From contig NC_092020.1 of the NCBI RefSeq assembly GCF_042242105.1, positions 12,405,501 through 12,469,500 on the forward strand: DNA of 64,000 nucleotides. Direction: 5' to 3'. Position numbers and translations under genes: made by a program. The first letter of the stretch is position 1. Each line of letters opens with the position of its first letter. This stretch comes from Pempheris klunzingeri. Lineage: Eukaryota; Chordata; Actinopteri; Acropomatiformes; Pempheridae. This document shows positions 10,755 to 23,228 of the stretch, one piece after another. The notes under the pieces were generated by a model. It was not told where the DNA came from. It worked only from the letters and a program-made list of their open reading frames with translations, and did no database searches.

Positions 10755-11457
10755 TAACATTAAAGGGATCAGAAAACTAAACTGAATTACGACAAATACA
10801 AAAGGATGATTGGCATAGAGTCAGTATTGTAATGAGGACATCACAAGAGGCTTTACCAATAACAACAAAAACAAAAATATTTTCTTTATTAATTGATGAA
10901 AATTAGTGAATCAATACACAGTGTAAGCTGAGATAAATAAAACTTGCAACTAATGTCACACTGACATAGAGGTAGTCATCAGTTCTATTCATTATAGATA
11001 CAAATGGTTGCAGATGGCTTCTCATGGTCATCTTGTCATCCATGTGAAATACAGACATTTTGATTTTATAGAATAACCTTGCATCTTGTACATCAGTCTC
11101 TCACACACACAGTGTCCTTGTATGGTGATGAAACACATTTGCTTACATTCCTATATCATCATGTAAGATGGAATCAACTCTCATTCTTCACTACAGAATA
11201 TTCCATTTAGAGGCACACAATTTTTTCATTCAAAATGGATAAAAACCATTTGAACAATTCATTGGACCTTTTTCATCAATCAGTTCTAGAGAGACAAAAC
11301 ATAAACCTGCAGCTTAACACAATAGCTCCTGCTGGATCTTACAGAAATCTGGTTCCTTGTTCAACATATATAAAAAGATGAAGAAGAACCAACAAACAGA
11401 ACTATCCATCATATGACCCTCAGGTCTGCTTCTGAACCCTTGTCAGTCATGTCCTTT
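10755..11457. other. arsi 3' UTR and downstream spacer
   Basis: AT-rich, non-coding. A minus-strand AATAAA at 10885-10890, about 570 bp past the arsi stop, is the likely poly(A) signal. No other feature is recognised. Confidence 0.5.
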
Positions 11458-14212
11458 CTATATCCTGTTGGACATGATCCTCGTGTTGAGTCTCCTGAAA
11501 AACGACCTGCTTTTGGACAGTTTAAGCTTCTTCTTCCAATCCTTGTTCTTTTTCTGGTAGACACTGTCCCAGCTGTCCTCCTCCTCATCTCCAACCCAGG
11601 GTACCCAGGCCCCTCCATTCAGGTGGGGGTCCGCACGTAGGTCTTCTGATGGGTACCTTACTGGCACCGCAGTGCGATTATAGTACACCAACCTAGCCAG
11701 CAGCTCTTTGACAACATCTGGTCTCTGCTCAGAAAGGTCAAACCGTTCATAGGGGTCTCCAGAGATGTTGAAAAGCCACACAGATTTACGGGGTATAGTG
11801 TGGCGCTCCAGGTTCCACCAGCTGTTGGGGAAACCTGGAAGCATCTGTGGCGGTGTCCAGTCCCCATAGCCAGGGTCTCCTGTTAGGAGTTTCCAGTCCC
11901 CAGCTCGAATAGAGGCCTGCACGGCTGTATTCCAAATCCCATATCCTTTCTGCAGGGAGCCACTGCGTGCATGGTTATACAAAGGGTCAATATTGTGGAG
12001 GATCTCCAATCTGGGTGATTCCTTCCCTTCACTGATGGCTTGCCAAACATTGTATCCATCCACCCCCTTGGTCAGGGACTCGTTGCCACCTGCTAATCCC
12101 ACCAGCGTGGGGTACCAATCGGTGATGTGCACCAAGGCTTTACTCACCCTTCTCTTCTTCCTCAACAGAGGGCTGTGGACGAACCCCAGACCCCGGATAC
12201 CACCTTCCCAGTAAGTGCCTTTGCGTCCTCTGAGCGGCCAGTTACTGCCGCCAGACAAAGGCTGGCCCCCATTGTCGGTAGAGAAGATGATGACACTATT
12301 CTGGTAGTAACCATATTTGCGGAGTGCGTACGTTATGTTACGTACTGCCTCGTCTACAGCTGAGACCATAGCAGCATATTTCCTGCGTGCCACGTTTCCC
12401 AGTCCACGGTACGGGTAGATGTACTCCCGCGGAGATTGCAGGGGCGTGTGAACAGCTTGGAAAGAGAGGAAGATGAACAGCGGCTGAGACTGAGGATCAT
12501 GGGTTGCCAGGATCTTGCGGACTCTCTGTGTGTAGAGATGGGTGGAGTATTTACCCCTCTGACCCCAGGCGACTGACTCCCCCTCATGGAGGTCATAGCC
12601 ACACAGTCCAGGGCCATCACAGGAGTCGTAGGTGTAGTAGTTGACGCTGCCTGTCAAGGAGCCAAAGTAAGTGTCGAAGCCACGGCGAGTGGGCAGGCAC
12701 TCCTTCTTGTAGAAGCCCAGGTGCCACTTGCCAACCATGTGGGTGGAGTAGCCGAGCTCCTGCAGTCTCTGGGGGAGGGTGACCTGGTCAAAGGGCAGGC
12801 AGTTGGGCTGGCGGGGCCGGATGATGGAGTGCTGCAAGCCAGTGTGAATTTGGTACCTGTAGGGTTAATGGTTAAGAAAACTGTCAGAGGGACAAATATT
12901 GTTAATTACTATATTTCAATATCATCAATTATCATAATAAAAAATATTTATAATCAGATATACAAACAGATTTGGTTGGATAATCACACACATGAGGAAG
13001 GGACAAGAAGTAAGAGAGGAGGAGAGAGAGGGTGTTGAAAAAGTGTTTCATCTACATGTTCTGTTTTGTTTATTGTCTCAAACTTGACCTGATCTTTATA
13101 TATATACACTGTTCCCCAGTTGGAATAATTGTTCAATACCCCCAATTTTGTTAAAGCCTGAATACACAGTTTGCAAAGGTTAATTGTGGTTTGAGTTTCA
13201 CTGTGATATGTTTGGAAGAGTTTGATCAATAAAGTTGAGAAGATATACACTTTATTTATCAAGAATAAATCACATTGTCACAATCATTTCATGAGAAGAG
13301 GTAAAAAACATTTTATTCCAACTTTATGGGCAACAGTGTATATGCTGACAGTACTGACATTACGCGTATCATCATATCATAACTGTGGCAGTAAGAAATA
13401 TTTTATCAAAACTACGATTATGATTTTCAGATCTCATAGTCAGGTTGATGCCGAAGGTTTTAAGCATTCATTTCCATTTTTTCCATCCAATTTTTTTCAG
13501 ACAATAAAATGTCATTTCACATCTCAGTAGAATCTCAACTCATAAGAAATGACTCATAAGAGGTTCTTCTTTAATGGTTTTGCAGTTATGCATGTTTCAA
13601 GCCAAAATAAATGACCATGAGGGCTATTCCACTGCAGTTTATTTTCTCAAAAACACACTCCAAAAGACTAGCCTTTACTACTTTAATGTTTCTTTATATC
13701 ATATTATTATATTTTTACTTTTATTCTTTTTATTAACGTAAAGAACAATATCCAAAATCTATCTATAATTTCCATTATAATAACGGTATGTTGACAGTAA
13801 GCCTTGTTTACATGTGTGTTTCATGTCAATATGAGACTAATAACAGTGAAGCCTTCAGCCAGGCTCAGGTGTAAAAGGCGTAAGGACAAACACTTTACCT
13901 GCCGGTGATAAGCTGACTGCGGGACGGGGTGCAGATGGGCTGGATGTAATAACTCTCCAGCTTCACTCCGTCCGCAGCCAGTTTGTCCAAAGCCGGCGTC
14001 CTGATATCAGAGCTGTGGTAGCCGATGTCGTTGAATCCCTGGTCGTCTGTCATGATGAAAATGATGTGAGGAGGCTGCGGGGCAGGAGGCATGTCAACAA
14101 AAGCTCCATCGGGCTCTATGTCCACCTGGTTAGGGCTCATCAGGTCCCAGGTCAGGTACCCGAGGCTGAGCAGGCTCATCATGGAGAACCCGGTCAGAGC
14201 CGTCGTTGCCAT
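11458..14212 (-). CDS. arsi: Arylsulfatase I
   Basis: Two coding exons, 13899-14212 and 11458-12856, give about 570 residues, against roughly 569 in human ARSI. The start codon has a good context (ACCATGG). An N-terminal hydrophobic stretch ([15 protein letters not shown]) is a signal peptide or anchor. The sulfatase signature CTPSR is at residue 94, whose Cys is converted to formylglycine in this family. Metal-ligand TDDQG (55-59), GKWHLG and STDNGG are also present. The C-terminus [12 protein letters not shown] closely matches the end of human ARSI, which separates it from ARSB. Role by family: secreted or ER/lysosomal sulfate-ester hydrolase, substrate poorly defined. Its neighbour tcof1, divergently oriented, matches the human ARSI-TCOF1 adjacency. 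Confidence 0.95.
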
Positions 14213-17200
14213 GGTTCCTCAGTCAGTGTGGTGCTCAGTCCACTGTCACCAAACCATCCTACAGAGAGGCTGAGGGGGAAATATGTCAAAGACCATCAGA
14301 TGTGGCAGTTGACCCTTTTACGCGTTTAAAATGGCTGTGAAGCAATCCCAAGCGTGGTCACGTGTCCACAGAGACGCTATACCTCCACCTCACTGACTCT
14401 CCAAAGTGCTTCAGCCTCCTTTGAAAACATTTCACTTTCCCTAGTGGTCCTGTTAACCCCGCCCATTTGCCTTGCTGTCTCACTGAAATAACATCAGCCC
14501 CCCACCAACCAAAAACACACACACAGGAATGTTGCTACTACATCCAGGTGTTAACAGTGAGTTCACATCTTACATTAGATCTCTTGCAGTGTGACTCTAT
14601 GATGTCTGGGCAGTAGGCACTGATGTGTTCTCTGATTCATTTGAAAAAGTTTTGATGTGTGTGGGCTTTTTGCAGATGTTCATATTTTCTGCATTTGGTG
14701 CAAAAGCAGCTTGAAAAATGAAAGCAGCAAAAAACCTTGCTTCATACACCCTCCTCCTCACTCATGCCATTTCACGGTAATTTGATTTCAATGAACCACA
14801 TTGCCAACTTTACAAATTACTAGAAAGCAAGAAAAATCATTCCCATCTAACTTAGTTTAGTAAAGGATGACAGACACTCTACAAAAAGACCCTCAGAAAA
14901 GCACGGTGTGTGGGGGGCAGTTGGAGTCTGGAGGCAGCTGTGGGGCCCTGAGGGGCCCTGCAGACACAATCACAGGCGCTGTTCAACCACTCCACTCCAC
15001 TGCATTCACAAACACTCTCTTATTATTCCTGCTGCTTTATGAGTGCTGCAGACCTGAGGAGAGAGACAGAGCAGACTTCCCAGACTCTGATAACATCTCC
15101 ACCCAGGCGTCACAGAACCACTTTACAAATCATCCAGCGGGTCAACAGAAAGCAGCAGCACTGTACAGTGAACATGTTCCTCCACAGCATCTTATCAGTG
15201 GACAGTCAGTTGTTTTACACTGTGACACTCAACATGGGATAAAACTACAACTGTCAGGCTCAGCGAACATTTTATCTCCTGATCCCCTTTGTCCACTGGA
15301 TCGGGCCTTTATTCTAACCCCATGTGTAGGACTCTGTAGGCCTATTGAATGCAAGAGGCGCTAATATTTTCATGTTCTGCACATTCACTGTAGTATATGT
15401 CCGTATATAATTTTCATTTTACAACCTAAACCTTCCAACTCAAGGTCATTGAGATAAAACATGGCCGGCATATATAAATGAGATCTGTTGAAGTCAACGC
15501 ACTGGAAGGTAAAACACTGCACCTCCCAAATGTTGATATTGGTTACATAGAGACTTGTGGGCATGGAGGTCGCGGTGCAGCCAAAGGACGATTGAGCCTC
15601 CCGTAAAAAAGGCACAAAGCTGTGGCCGAGGATGTTTGCCCGGCAGCACAGGCAACTGTGGAGCGCAGCCTCTGAGTTTAAGACAGGTCAAGCTGGGAAA
15701 GATAGAGAAGAAAAAATGATTGAGGTGCACTTTTACAGTTTTTACACCCTCATGTTTATTTATGTAGTTTTCTTAGAGGGAGCGGCTTGGATAGAAATCT
15801 CACCAAAAACCAGAAAAGCCTGGAGGGGAACATACCTGTGTGAACTGTGAGTGTGTAAAGTAAGTGTGTCCAGGTCTTTTGCAACCTCACTTATGACATG
15901 TGACGCATCTCTTTTCTGTTGGTCGGAGGTGTAACAGCAACAACTCTACTTACAACCAACACCACTACAGAAACGGAAGCAGCACACACCGACTCACACA
16001 TACAGCCCACATAACCATCATGTGGGCTGAGTGCTAGGAGAAGTTGATGGGTTGATACCATAGATGTATTAAAGCTCACATCACACATTTGCTCATCCTT
16101 TTTTGACCTCAACCATTAACCAAGAAACAGTTACTGTACAATACACCACGAGCAGAGCTTTCATTGACCCTTAAATGTTTTGTACAAACATCATACTTGG
16201 TTTCTGGAAGTTATTTTCAGTCATTTGTTTGCCATGACTTTTCTTGGGCTGCTGCTTGGTGTCAAAATGAGCTAAGAATAAAAAAATATGTTCATTTATT
16301 AGAATTCTTGTAAACCACAGCTGTCTAATTCCAGTAATAGCATGATTAAAACATCGTTTGTGGTCATGTCAGGTGAGAGAAGAAGAAGAAAAAGAATCTC
16401 TCTCTCCTTTAATGAACCACTCGTGCTGAGTTGCCTTTGACCCATATGTGAGTCAGTCTGCAGATCACATTCTCAGACTCTTATTTAATGCTTTTCATCT
16501 CTTTGATCACGCTCTCCTGCTGCCCTAAATGTAAATGTTTTCAAACCAATTTCCTCACTGTACATGGCTATATATCAAAGAGTAGGGTTTTTAAAGGAAC
16601 ACGTGTCTTTACTAAATGGAGATTTAAACAAACTTGAGATCGGGCTACATCAGAGAGTATCTGAGTTGTGTTTAACTGTACTGTGACCATCTGTGGTGTG
16701 TTTGTTGGTTGTGCATTACCCTCCTAATTTAAGAAGTTTCTTCCATTTGATGTGAACAGAGCGTCGAGGAACAGCATAAATTCAACAACACTTCCGTTTT
16801 TTGTATTTATTAATTGAAAGTGGATTTATAAATCACAATTAAAGTGTGTGTTCATTTAGAAGGAGTTCCCTAAGCAAGAGAGGTTGATGAAAGAAGTTAG
16901 GTCAAGGCACTGGTAGCTTTTTAAAAAAAAATCTTATGCTGACCTTTCACCTATTCTTCTGTGTCTGTGTTAATATTTTCTGTCAGGTCAAGGAGAGCTC
17001 TATGAACAAAAAAACAAAAGGACTATATACTTATGCATGCTATTGTGTAACGTTAACCAACTCATAATCTCCAAACAAATAAACAGAAACACCGAAACAC
17101 ACGCTCACAGCCACTTCTCATTTTCACGTCACCTTCCAACCAGATTCTGAGACTTTTTCTGAGGATCCATGTAATGAGTTGAAAGGGAAGCAGAGACTGG

Positions 17201-18236
17201 AGGGGGTGCTGCTGCTGCTGCCGCTGCTGCTGCTCTGTGTTGGTCAGCACCAGATGTTGGCTTTGGCTAAAGGAAGAGGTGCTGTTACTGAATACGGCAG
17301 CTCCCCTTCACCATGAACACTACCCCCTTTCTAATCAACGCAGCCCTGCCAGTAAACCTGCACATTACTTCCCCTCTTACCCCAATTTTCTAATCTGAGT
17401 AAGACTGGATGGAGGTTTTCTTTCTTCCTGTGCGCCAACCACCGAGCCAAAGACCTTCACTTCAATAGAACTGTATTAAGCTTGTCGCCCCTCTACTATG
17501 TACAAGAGTACCTTTGTTTCTAGACTTTGCTCAACATCTCTTTTTCTCATCTGTTATCATCAGTTCATTGAACCAGGAGTAATTCTGGGGGGAAAGGCAC
17601 TCATCTTTCTCTCTTGGTTCAGTGCAATTGAATTTAACAGGTTTGATGTAAATGCATCATGTTTTGTGGAATTTCAAGCTGAATAACCAAAATATCAGAT
17701 GGCGGAAATCTGTACAGTAAGTTAAGCTTTGGTTCGGTTAGTTAAGCTTTGGCTAGCTTTCCCTCTACACAGCTCTCTTTGGCTGTCTAGTTGGCTGTTT
17801 CTCTGTAACAAAGTGTAATAAGTGAGTGCAGAAACTATACAGCCAGAGTCACATTTATTGTGATTTGCTGCCTTGCTTTTCTTGCTCTGTTATATAATCT
17901 AATTACTACAATTTTAAAAAGCAGTTTTTTAAAGATTTATATGACATTTTGTCTCAAAGGACCTGATTCACGTCTTAACTTTGACAAAATACAAGTAGCA
18001 GTTTTGCATTTGAAGAGATGATAAGATAAATATATGCTAATAGAATCCCAGATCTTCACACTCTATCTGTGAATGGGTGTGTGGATGTGGTTTAACGTGG
18101 CAGCGTCAACAGCCGCACCCTTCACCATCAGTGGAGATGCAGTGCAAAAAACAAGCATTTGTATATAGAGGTTAAAAAACACTTGAAAATTAGCTAGATG
18201 AAGAGGCCGTTTTAACATCCACACATCTTGCCACTC

Positions 18237-18389
18237 CAGGTGGGACCTCACAGGTGCGACGGCAGTCCAGCACTGGCCTCGGCCCCTGACAGGAGGTGTG
18301 TTTGATTTGGCTCTTGCGGAGCCGCAGCAGCACCTGGGCAGGAAGGCCAGACACAGCACTTCATTATGACCCCCCAGCAAAGCCACCTG
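18237..18389. promoter_or_regulatory. Cluster of four CAGGTG/CACCTG E-boxes
   Basis: CAGGTG at 18237 and 18251 and CACCTG at 18331 and 18384 lie in a GC-richer island within AT-rich DNA. This E-box type is bound by ZEB/Snail or bHLH factors. The cluster could be an enhancer of arsi or tcof1; function is inferred only from motif density. Confidence 0.3.
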
Positions 18390-20193
18390 GATAGAGGTCT
18401 GAACAATCACTTTGGGACTTTGTGTGCAATTTCTTCAAAGGGCTCTTACTTTTTAATTCATGACTAATTAGATTAATTGACATATCTTTAAGAATGAGAT
18501 ATTAATACTTCATTAAAAACAGCTTTTAAAAGGCAGCACTGACAGATTGTGACACATTAAAGGTCCTCACTAATAATAAATTCCACTGGGTGTAGTTGTA
18601 GGTAATTACCTGCAGAGTGAGCACAGATGTGAGCTGCTAAATGTGTGGAATGTAAAGTAGATTTATTTCCTGTGAAACAGAGTGCCATTTACAAGGGAGG
18701 GTAACCTGTACAAATATCCTAGTCATTTCTACTGCAAAATGTCATCAAAGCCACAGGAAATGCTCTGCTTCTTTTTTCTTGTGCTCAAGGATGCAAAATT
18801 ATTCAGCCTCCTCTGTCTCTGCTTCATTCCTTAACAGCTATGTAGTATAACACATCAATTATTGGTTCAATAGGGTATCTATAGAGGAAAATGGGCTACG
18901 GAAATATTACATTTCTCATTTTACAAATAGTTATTACTCATAAAACCATGGTGGTCTGACCCATCAACACTGAGTCAGCCTCATAACCAGCTCGTTTTGC
19001 CAAACCTATGGTGTGCATGTCGTGTATGTGTGTTTGGGGGAAGAGTGGCTGTGGAAGACGGTGAAATCAAGTTTGCTGAGACCCACTGAGCACTGACGTT
19101 GAGTTTGGAATACATACTGCTTTCCTTTCCTGGTTTTGCTCCATGAATAGAACTCTTTCAGCCATTTGCTCCTGCTGACCCTCTGCTTACCCAAAACTCT
19201 CCTTTAGTTTGACCCAAGGTCTCAACACCAGCTCTCTCATATCCACTGCCTGGCAGCCTGTTGTGTCCAGACTCCAAACCGACCAGCAGAAAAGAAGTCA
19301 TGCTTTTATCCAAGTACAGCTGACTGAAGGGAGATCCTGGTAGCTTTTGTTGCTTTGTGTCTGCTTTGTCAGTTTTACTGGATACTTTGTGGATCATCGT
19401 TCTGTGTATTCGAAGGATGTTTCTCTAACATAAAGATATTTTAGAAGAAAGCTTGAGTCAAGGAACCTAGAGCCACAAACGTTCCAGATGGCAGCCAGAA
19501 GAGACAAGAAAGGGTGGTTTATTTTAGGACTTACAGGATAATATTGGTGCTATTTCCTTAAGTATGAGCCAGTGGTGTATGTTGGCCCTCTCCTTTATTT
19601 TCTCACCTTTTAGCGTGTGCACACTTACTTTGCTGGCTATGAAAGAAACCATGTGCCACCACCCATTTTTGAACTATGTTACAAGCACCTTTAACAAGGA
19701 CAGGCAGTCAACCCCAAAGAACATGCTGACTCAATCCATCTATCTATTTGCTATTGGAAGAATCCGCAAGAAGTTAGCACTAAAACATAATCCCCTCACA
19801 AGCATTTCCTGCGGTGGAAAATAACTGAGCACATTTACTCATGCACCCTATAAGTAATTGGGAGGTACTTGTATTATATTCTTAAGCTACTCAGTGCGAA
19901 AAGTCCTGAAGAAGCAATAACATTTTTCAATATCATCTTTCCCTGACGATTTGGCTCTGAACAAGTCCAGCAAACGGCTAGCAACTAGTCATGTCACTTC
20001 CGCAGTCCACGAGTACAATAGAAGTCTTCCGGAGTGTCGCTACTCTCTCTTTCAAAGGCGCTGGCTTGAACGATTATAAGATATCAGTCCTAACTAAGCT
20101 TTGCACTCAGTGCTGTGATCTGTAAATATACAGTTAACTATTGTACTTACCAAGACATCTTTTTCTGGCACTGAAAAGACAGAAAGACGCAGT

Positions 20194-20271
20194 CTGATTG
20201 GTCGAATGAAAGGGGCCTTCTGATTGGCTGAAAGAAAGAAGCAATCTGATTGGCTTTTTGTCTGAGGTCGC
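20194..20271. promoter_or_regulatory. Three CCAAT (ATTGG) boxes at 26-bp spacing
   Basis: CTGATTGG occurs three times with ATTGG cores at 20197, 20223 and 20249, exactly 26 bp apart, forming a degenerate 26-bp tandem repeat. CTGATTGG is the NF-Y core with its preferred flank. No annotated gene starts nearby, so it may be an orphan promoter or part of the tcof1 upstream region. Confidence 0.4.
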
Positions 20272-20612
20272 TATTCAACCTCATGTGTATGTGTATTAGT
20301 GCAGCTGAAAAGAAGCTCTATCTTTATTTACTTTACATAGAGGGATGTAGACTGTAAATAATGTGGGCTTTTGACAAACTAAAAAAAAAGTCTTTAAATA
20401 CATACAGTATTTGAGCAAGGAAGCACACAACAACATCAACTATTTTCCCTGAACCTCAAAGCAAAAAAAGGCAATATCATTACAAAATTACTTGTATGTA
20501 GTGTTTTACTCTGAAAACAGGTGATGCTTATTAAACATGATTCTAGAGTTCACATTACACACATCATGTACATTGACATACAGCCTGGACGAAGACAAGT
20601 CATTAGTCTAAC

Positions 20613-21275
20613 CCATAGGTCACTAGCTGGCGGACCGCGGTCCGGATCCGGACCCAGACGCCATCTTTTACGGACCCAGACCTCTTATCAATAAATTATA
20701 AGAGGATTTTAAGTTTGACGATGCGCCTCCATTTTAACCGGCGCAGCTTTTTCAGTGTTTACGGCATTGGTTGAGCAGATCAGGAAACGCACAGACCAAT
20801 TGCATTCGAGTTAAACCATCCCATGTGACGCTACGTGATTTGAGATTAATATGTCGTAAAATTGGTTGAGACTGTTCAGTCAAGATGTGACAAAGAAAAA
20901 GGGACAAGCTGCTGCTTAACTTTATTTTTCTCAAGAACTTTATTTTAAGATGCACAGTTATTCAAAAACTATTTTATTTATTTTCTCTTATTCCTAAATG
21001 CAGCCCTTCTTTTACTTAATGAGACAAGACCGTTATACCGTATCTACAGTATCATGTATCTGTTCACTTAAATGTTAAGTGACAATAAATATTGTTTTTG
21101 AATAATACTGAATTTATTTGATTTGGCAGTCAGTTATTGATTACATGCATACAACTACTAGGCTACATCAACATATATCACACTAACTCAAGTTAGACAT
21201 TACGATGTTCCGGACCTTTGCTTTAATCCCATTTCTCTGACTGGACCTTTTTTAATTTTAGTTGAATAACCCTGC
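20613..21275. mobile_element. hAT-like non-autonomous DNA transposon remnant
   Basis: Starts with a CATAGGTCACTAGCTGGCGG-type end followed by a perfect 16-bp palindrome, GGTCCGGATCCGGACC (20639-20654). It ends with TTGAATAACCCTG, resembling Charlie-type hAT ends. The interior is AT-rich with no intact transposase. I did not find a clear 8-bp target duplication, so borders are approximate. Confidence 0.35.
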
Positions 21276-21486
21276 TGTAGAAGTTGCTTCACAGAAGTAC
21301 TACAGCTCCCATGGTGCATTGCAGCGGCAAACTGAACGACATCCTGAGGTGAAAGTTGACCGGGCTCACATGCGTGTTTTACTGGAGTAGAAGTGACTCT
21401 GAGCAGCATGCGGCCAACTTTAAGATGAAAATACTTCTAGTCGTTACTCATTTGTGTTTATTTGTCGCTTTCTTCGTGTGTCGAGT

Positions 21487-21604
21487 ATGTCTGTGAACGC
21501 ATCAAAGCACGAGCTGATCCAGCTCATCTACCGCCATTTGAAGGAGCATGGTTTCCACTCAGCTGCCGATGAGCTACAGAGGCACAGCCCACAGGTCAAC
21601 ACTG

Positions 21605-21655
<51 letters not shown>

Positions 21656-23172
21656 ATTTTACAGTGTGGAAAAGGGCAACAGTGATTAGTAACTTTTCGC
21701 AGAGACTAGTTATGTGCATTAACAGGCTGCGTTATGACTGTCACCTCCTGTTTACTAAACCAATCTCCTCTGTCGCACCACACGTTGAGCTATCTTATCG
21801 TTATGAGCACCTCTGCTGACGTGCTTTTTTTTTATTGTGTGATAACTGTGCTTACATGCACCTTTTCCCTGCTAACTCCCACACTGCTCTTTGAAGTTGT
21901 TTCCACTTTTCTCACTGTGTTATTTGTGTGCATACTGTACATGTTTTTTGCAGGGAAGCTCCTTTAGGATAGATAATTGTCGGTCTCTCGTGGCCCAGTA
22001 TTCACTGGAGATTAGGCATGCAGCTTGATCCCACTAAATGTTTGTCCACATTACAAATAGGAGAAAATAAAGGTAATGTCACGTGTATATGCAGACACTC
22101 TTGTTCCAGGCCTGCCTGCTGTCCAGATCATCATATTATTTCATCAGTTAAAATAGTGATAAATTGCTTCCAGTCAGTCAATTGTATAATTTCTTGTTTT
22201 GATCCATGCAGCAGGATACACAAGTATCTGCATCACTACTGGACATCTACAGTTCGTGGTTAAAGTGAGTTTCTCAGTTCCATGCAGAAATCAAACCAAT
22301 TTCATTGACTGAAGTGACTCAGTGATGGGATACATGCTGAGTGTTGTTCTTACTCCTGTCAGTGACTCAAAAAAGAAAAAGCAGCTGGACTTGACCAAGC
22401 TCTCCAGTTTTGAAGACAAAGGAAGGACTCCAGCTAAGAGTATGGCTGTTTTTCTTTCCTAAAACCTGAAATACACAGCATGAAAAGGGCTCAGTGAGGT
22501 TTTTTGCTTTTTCTTCTTCTGTTTCAGTTTCATTACTATTCTGCCTCCAACTTGTTTTAGGACATAGAAACTTTTTTAAGATGTACTGTACTTTATGCAA
22601 TGTTCCTGAAACTTCAAAACAAGTTAAGAGAAGTTTAAGGTTAGTTAAGTTAATTGATTCTATGCAGAGGTGCTGCAGCAGCATCTCTTTTAGTAGGTTT
22701 TTGTAATTTGAGAAGAAATTAGTGCAGAAGTTGTCTTTTTCTATTTTCATTATGCACATGAGCCCATTTTAACCCATTCTACACACATTTTGTGTCCAGC
22801 CACATCAAAGAAAAGGAAAGATAAACCTGCAAAAAAATCAGAGACACCAAAAAAGAAGGTGAGTTTCTATTTTGTTTGTTTTTTTGTTGTTTTTTGTAGG
22901 TATTTTCTTGTTTTTTCAGTACACTAGTTTAGTTAGCAGTTTAAGAGCTGGTCCTGGTTAAGTAGCTAGTCCTTCTTTTTTGTTTTTCATAGACTGTTGC
23001 AATGAAAAGGAAAAAAGTTGAAGGTAAATCTGGAGAAAAGGTCATCAAGGCCAAGAAATCAAAGACCCAAACAAAAGCCAAGGTTGTGGCTGCTGGAGGA
23101 GAAGATTCAGACTCTGACAGCAGTTTGGATGTGGAGAAATGGAAGAAACTGGTTCTGCAGATGACAGGTAGG

Positions 23173-23228
<56 letters not shown>

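Larger units (their letters stand above)
14213..21486. other. Intergenic region between arsi and tcof1
   Basis: About 7.3 kb between two divergent genes. No exon with convincing coding character and splice sites was seen. Contents listed separately are an E-box cluster, a CCAAT-box array and a hAT-like remnant. A short impure CTG-type run lies at 17205-17233. The remaining sequence is AT-rich and unassigned; the arsi promoter must lie just after 14,212 and the tcof1 promoter just before 21,487. Confidence 0.6.

Noticed and set aside
14867-15364. Open frame of 165 codons in the arsi-tcof1 gap.
   Set aside because: Low-complexity composition, no domain, no supporting splice sites or neighbours.
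14213-21486. Search for a CAMK2A or other 5q32 neighbour between arsi and tcof1.
   Set aside because: No kinase or other conserved motif was seen in any frame; human ARSI and TCOF1 are themselves adjacent.
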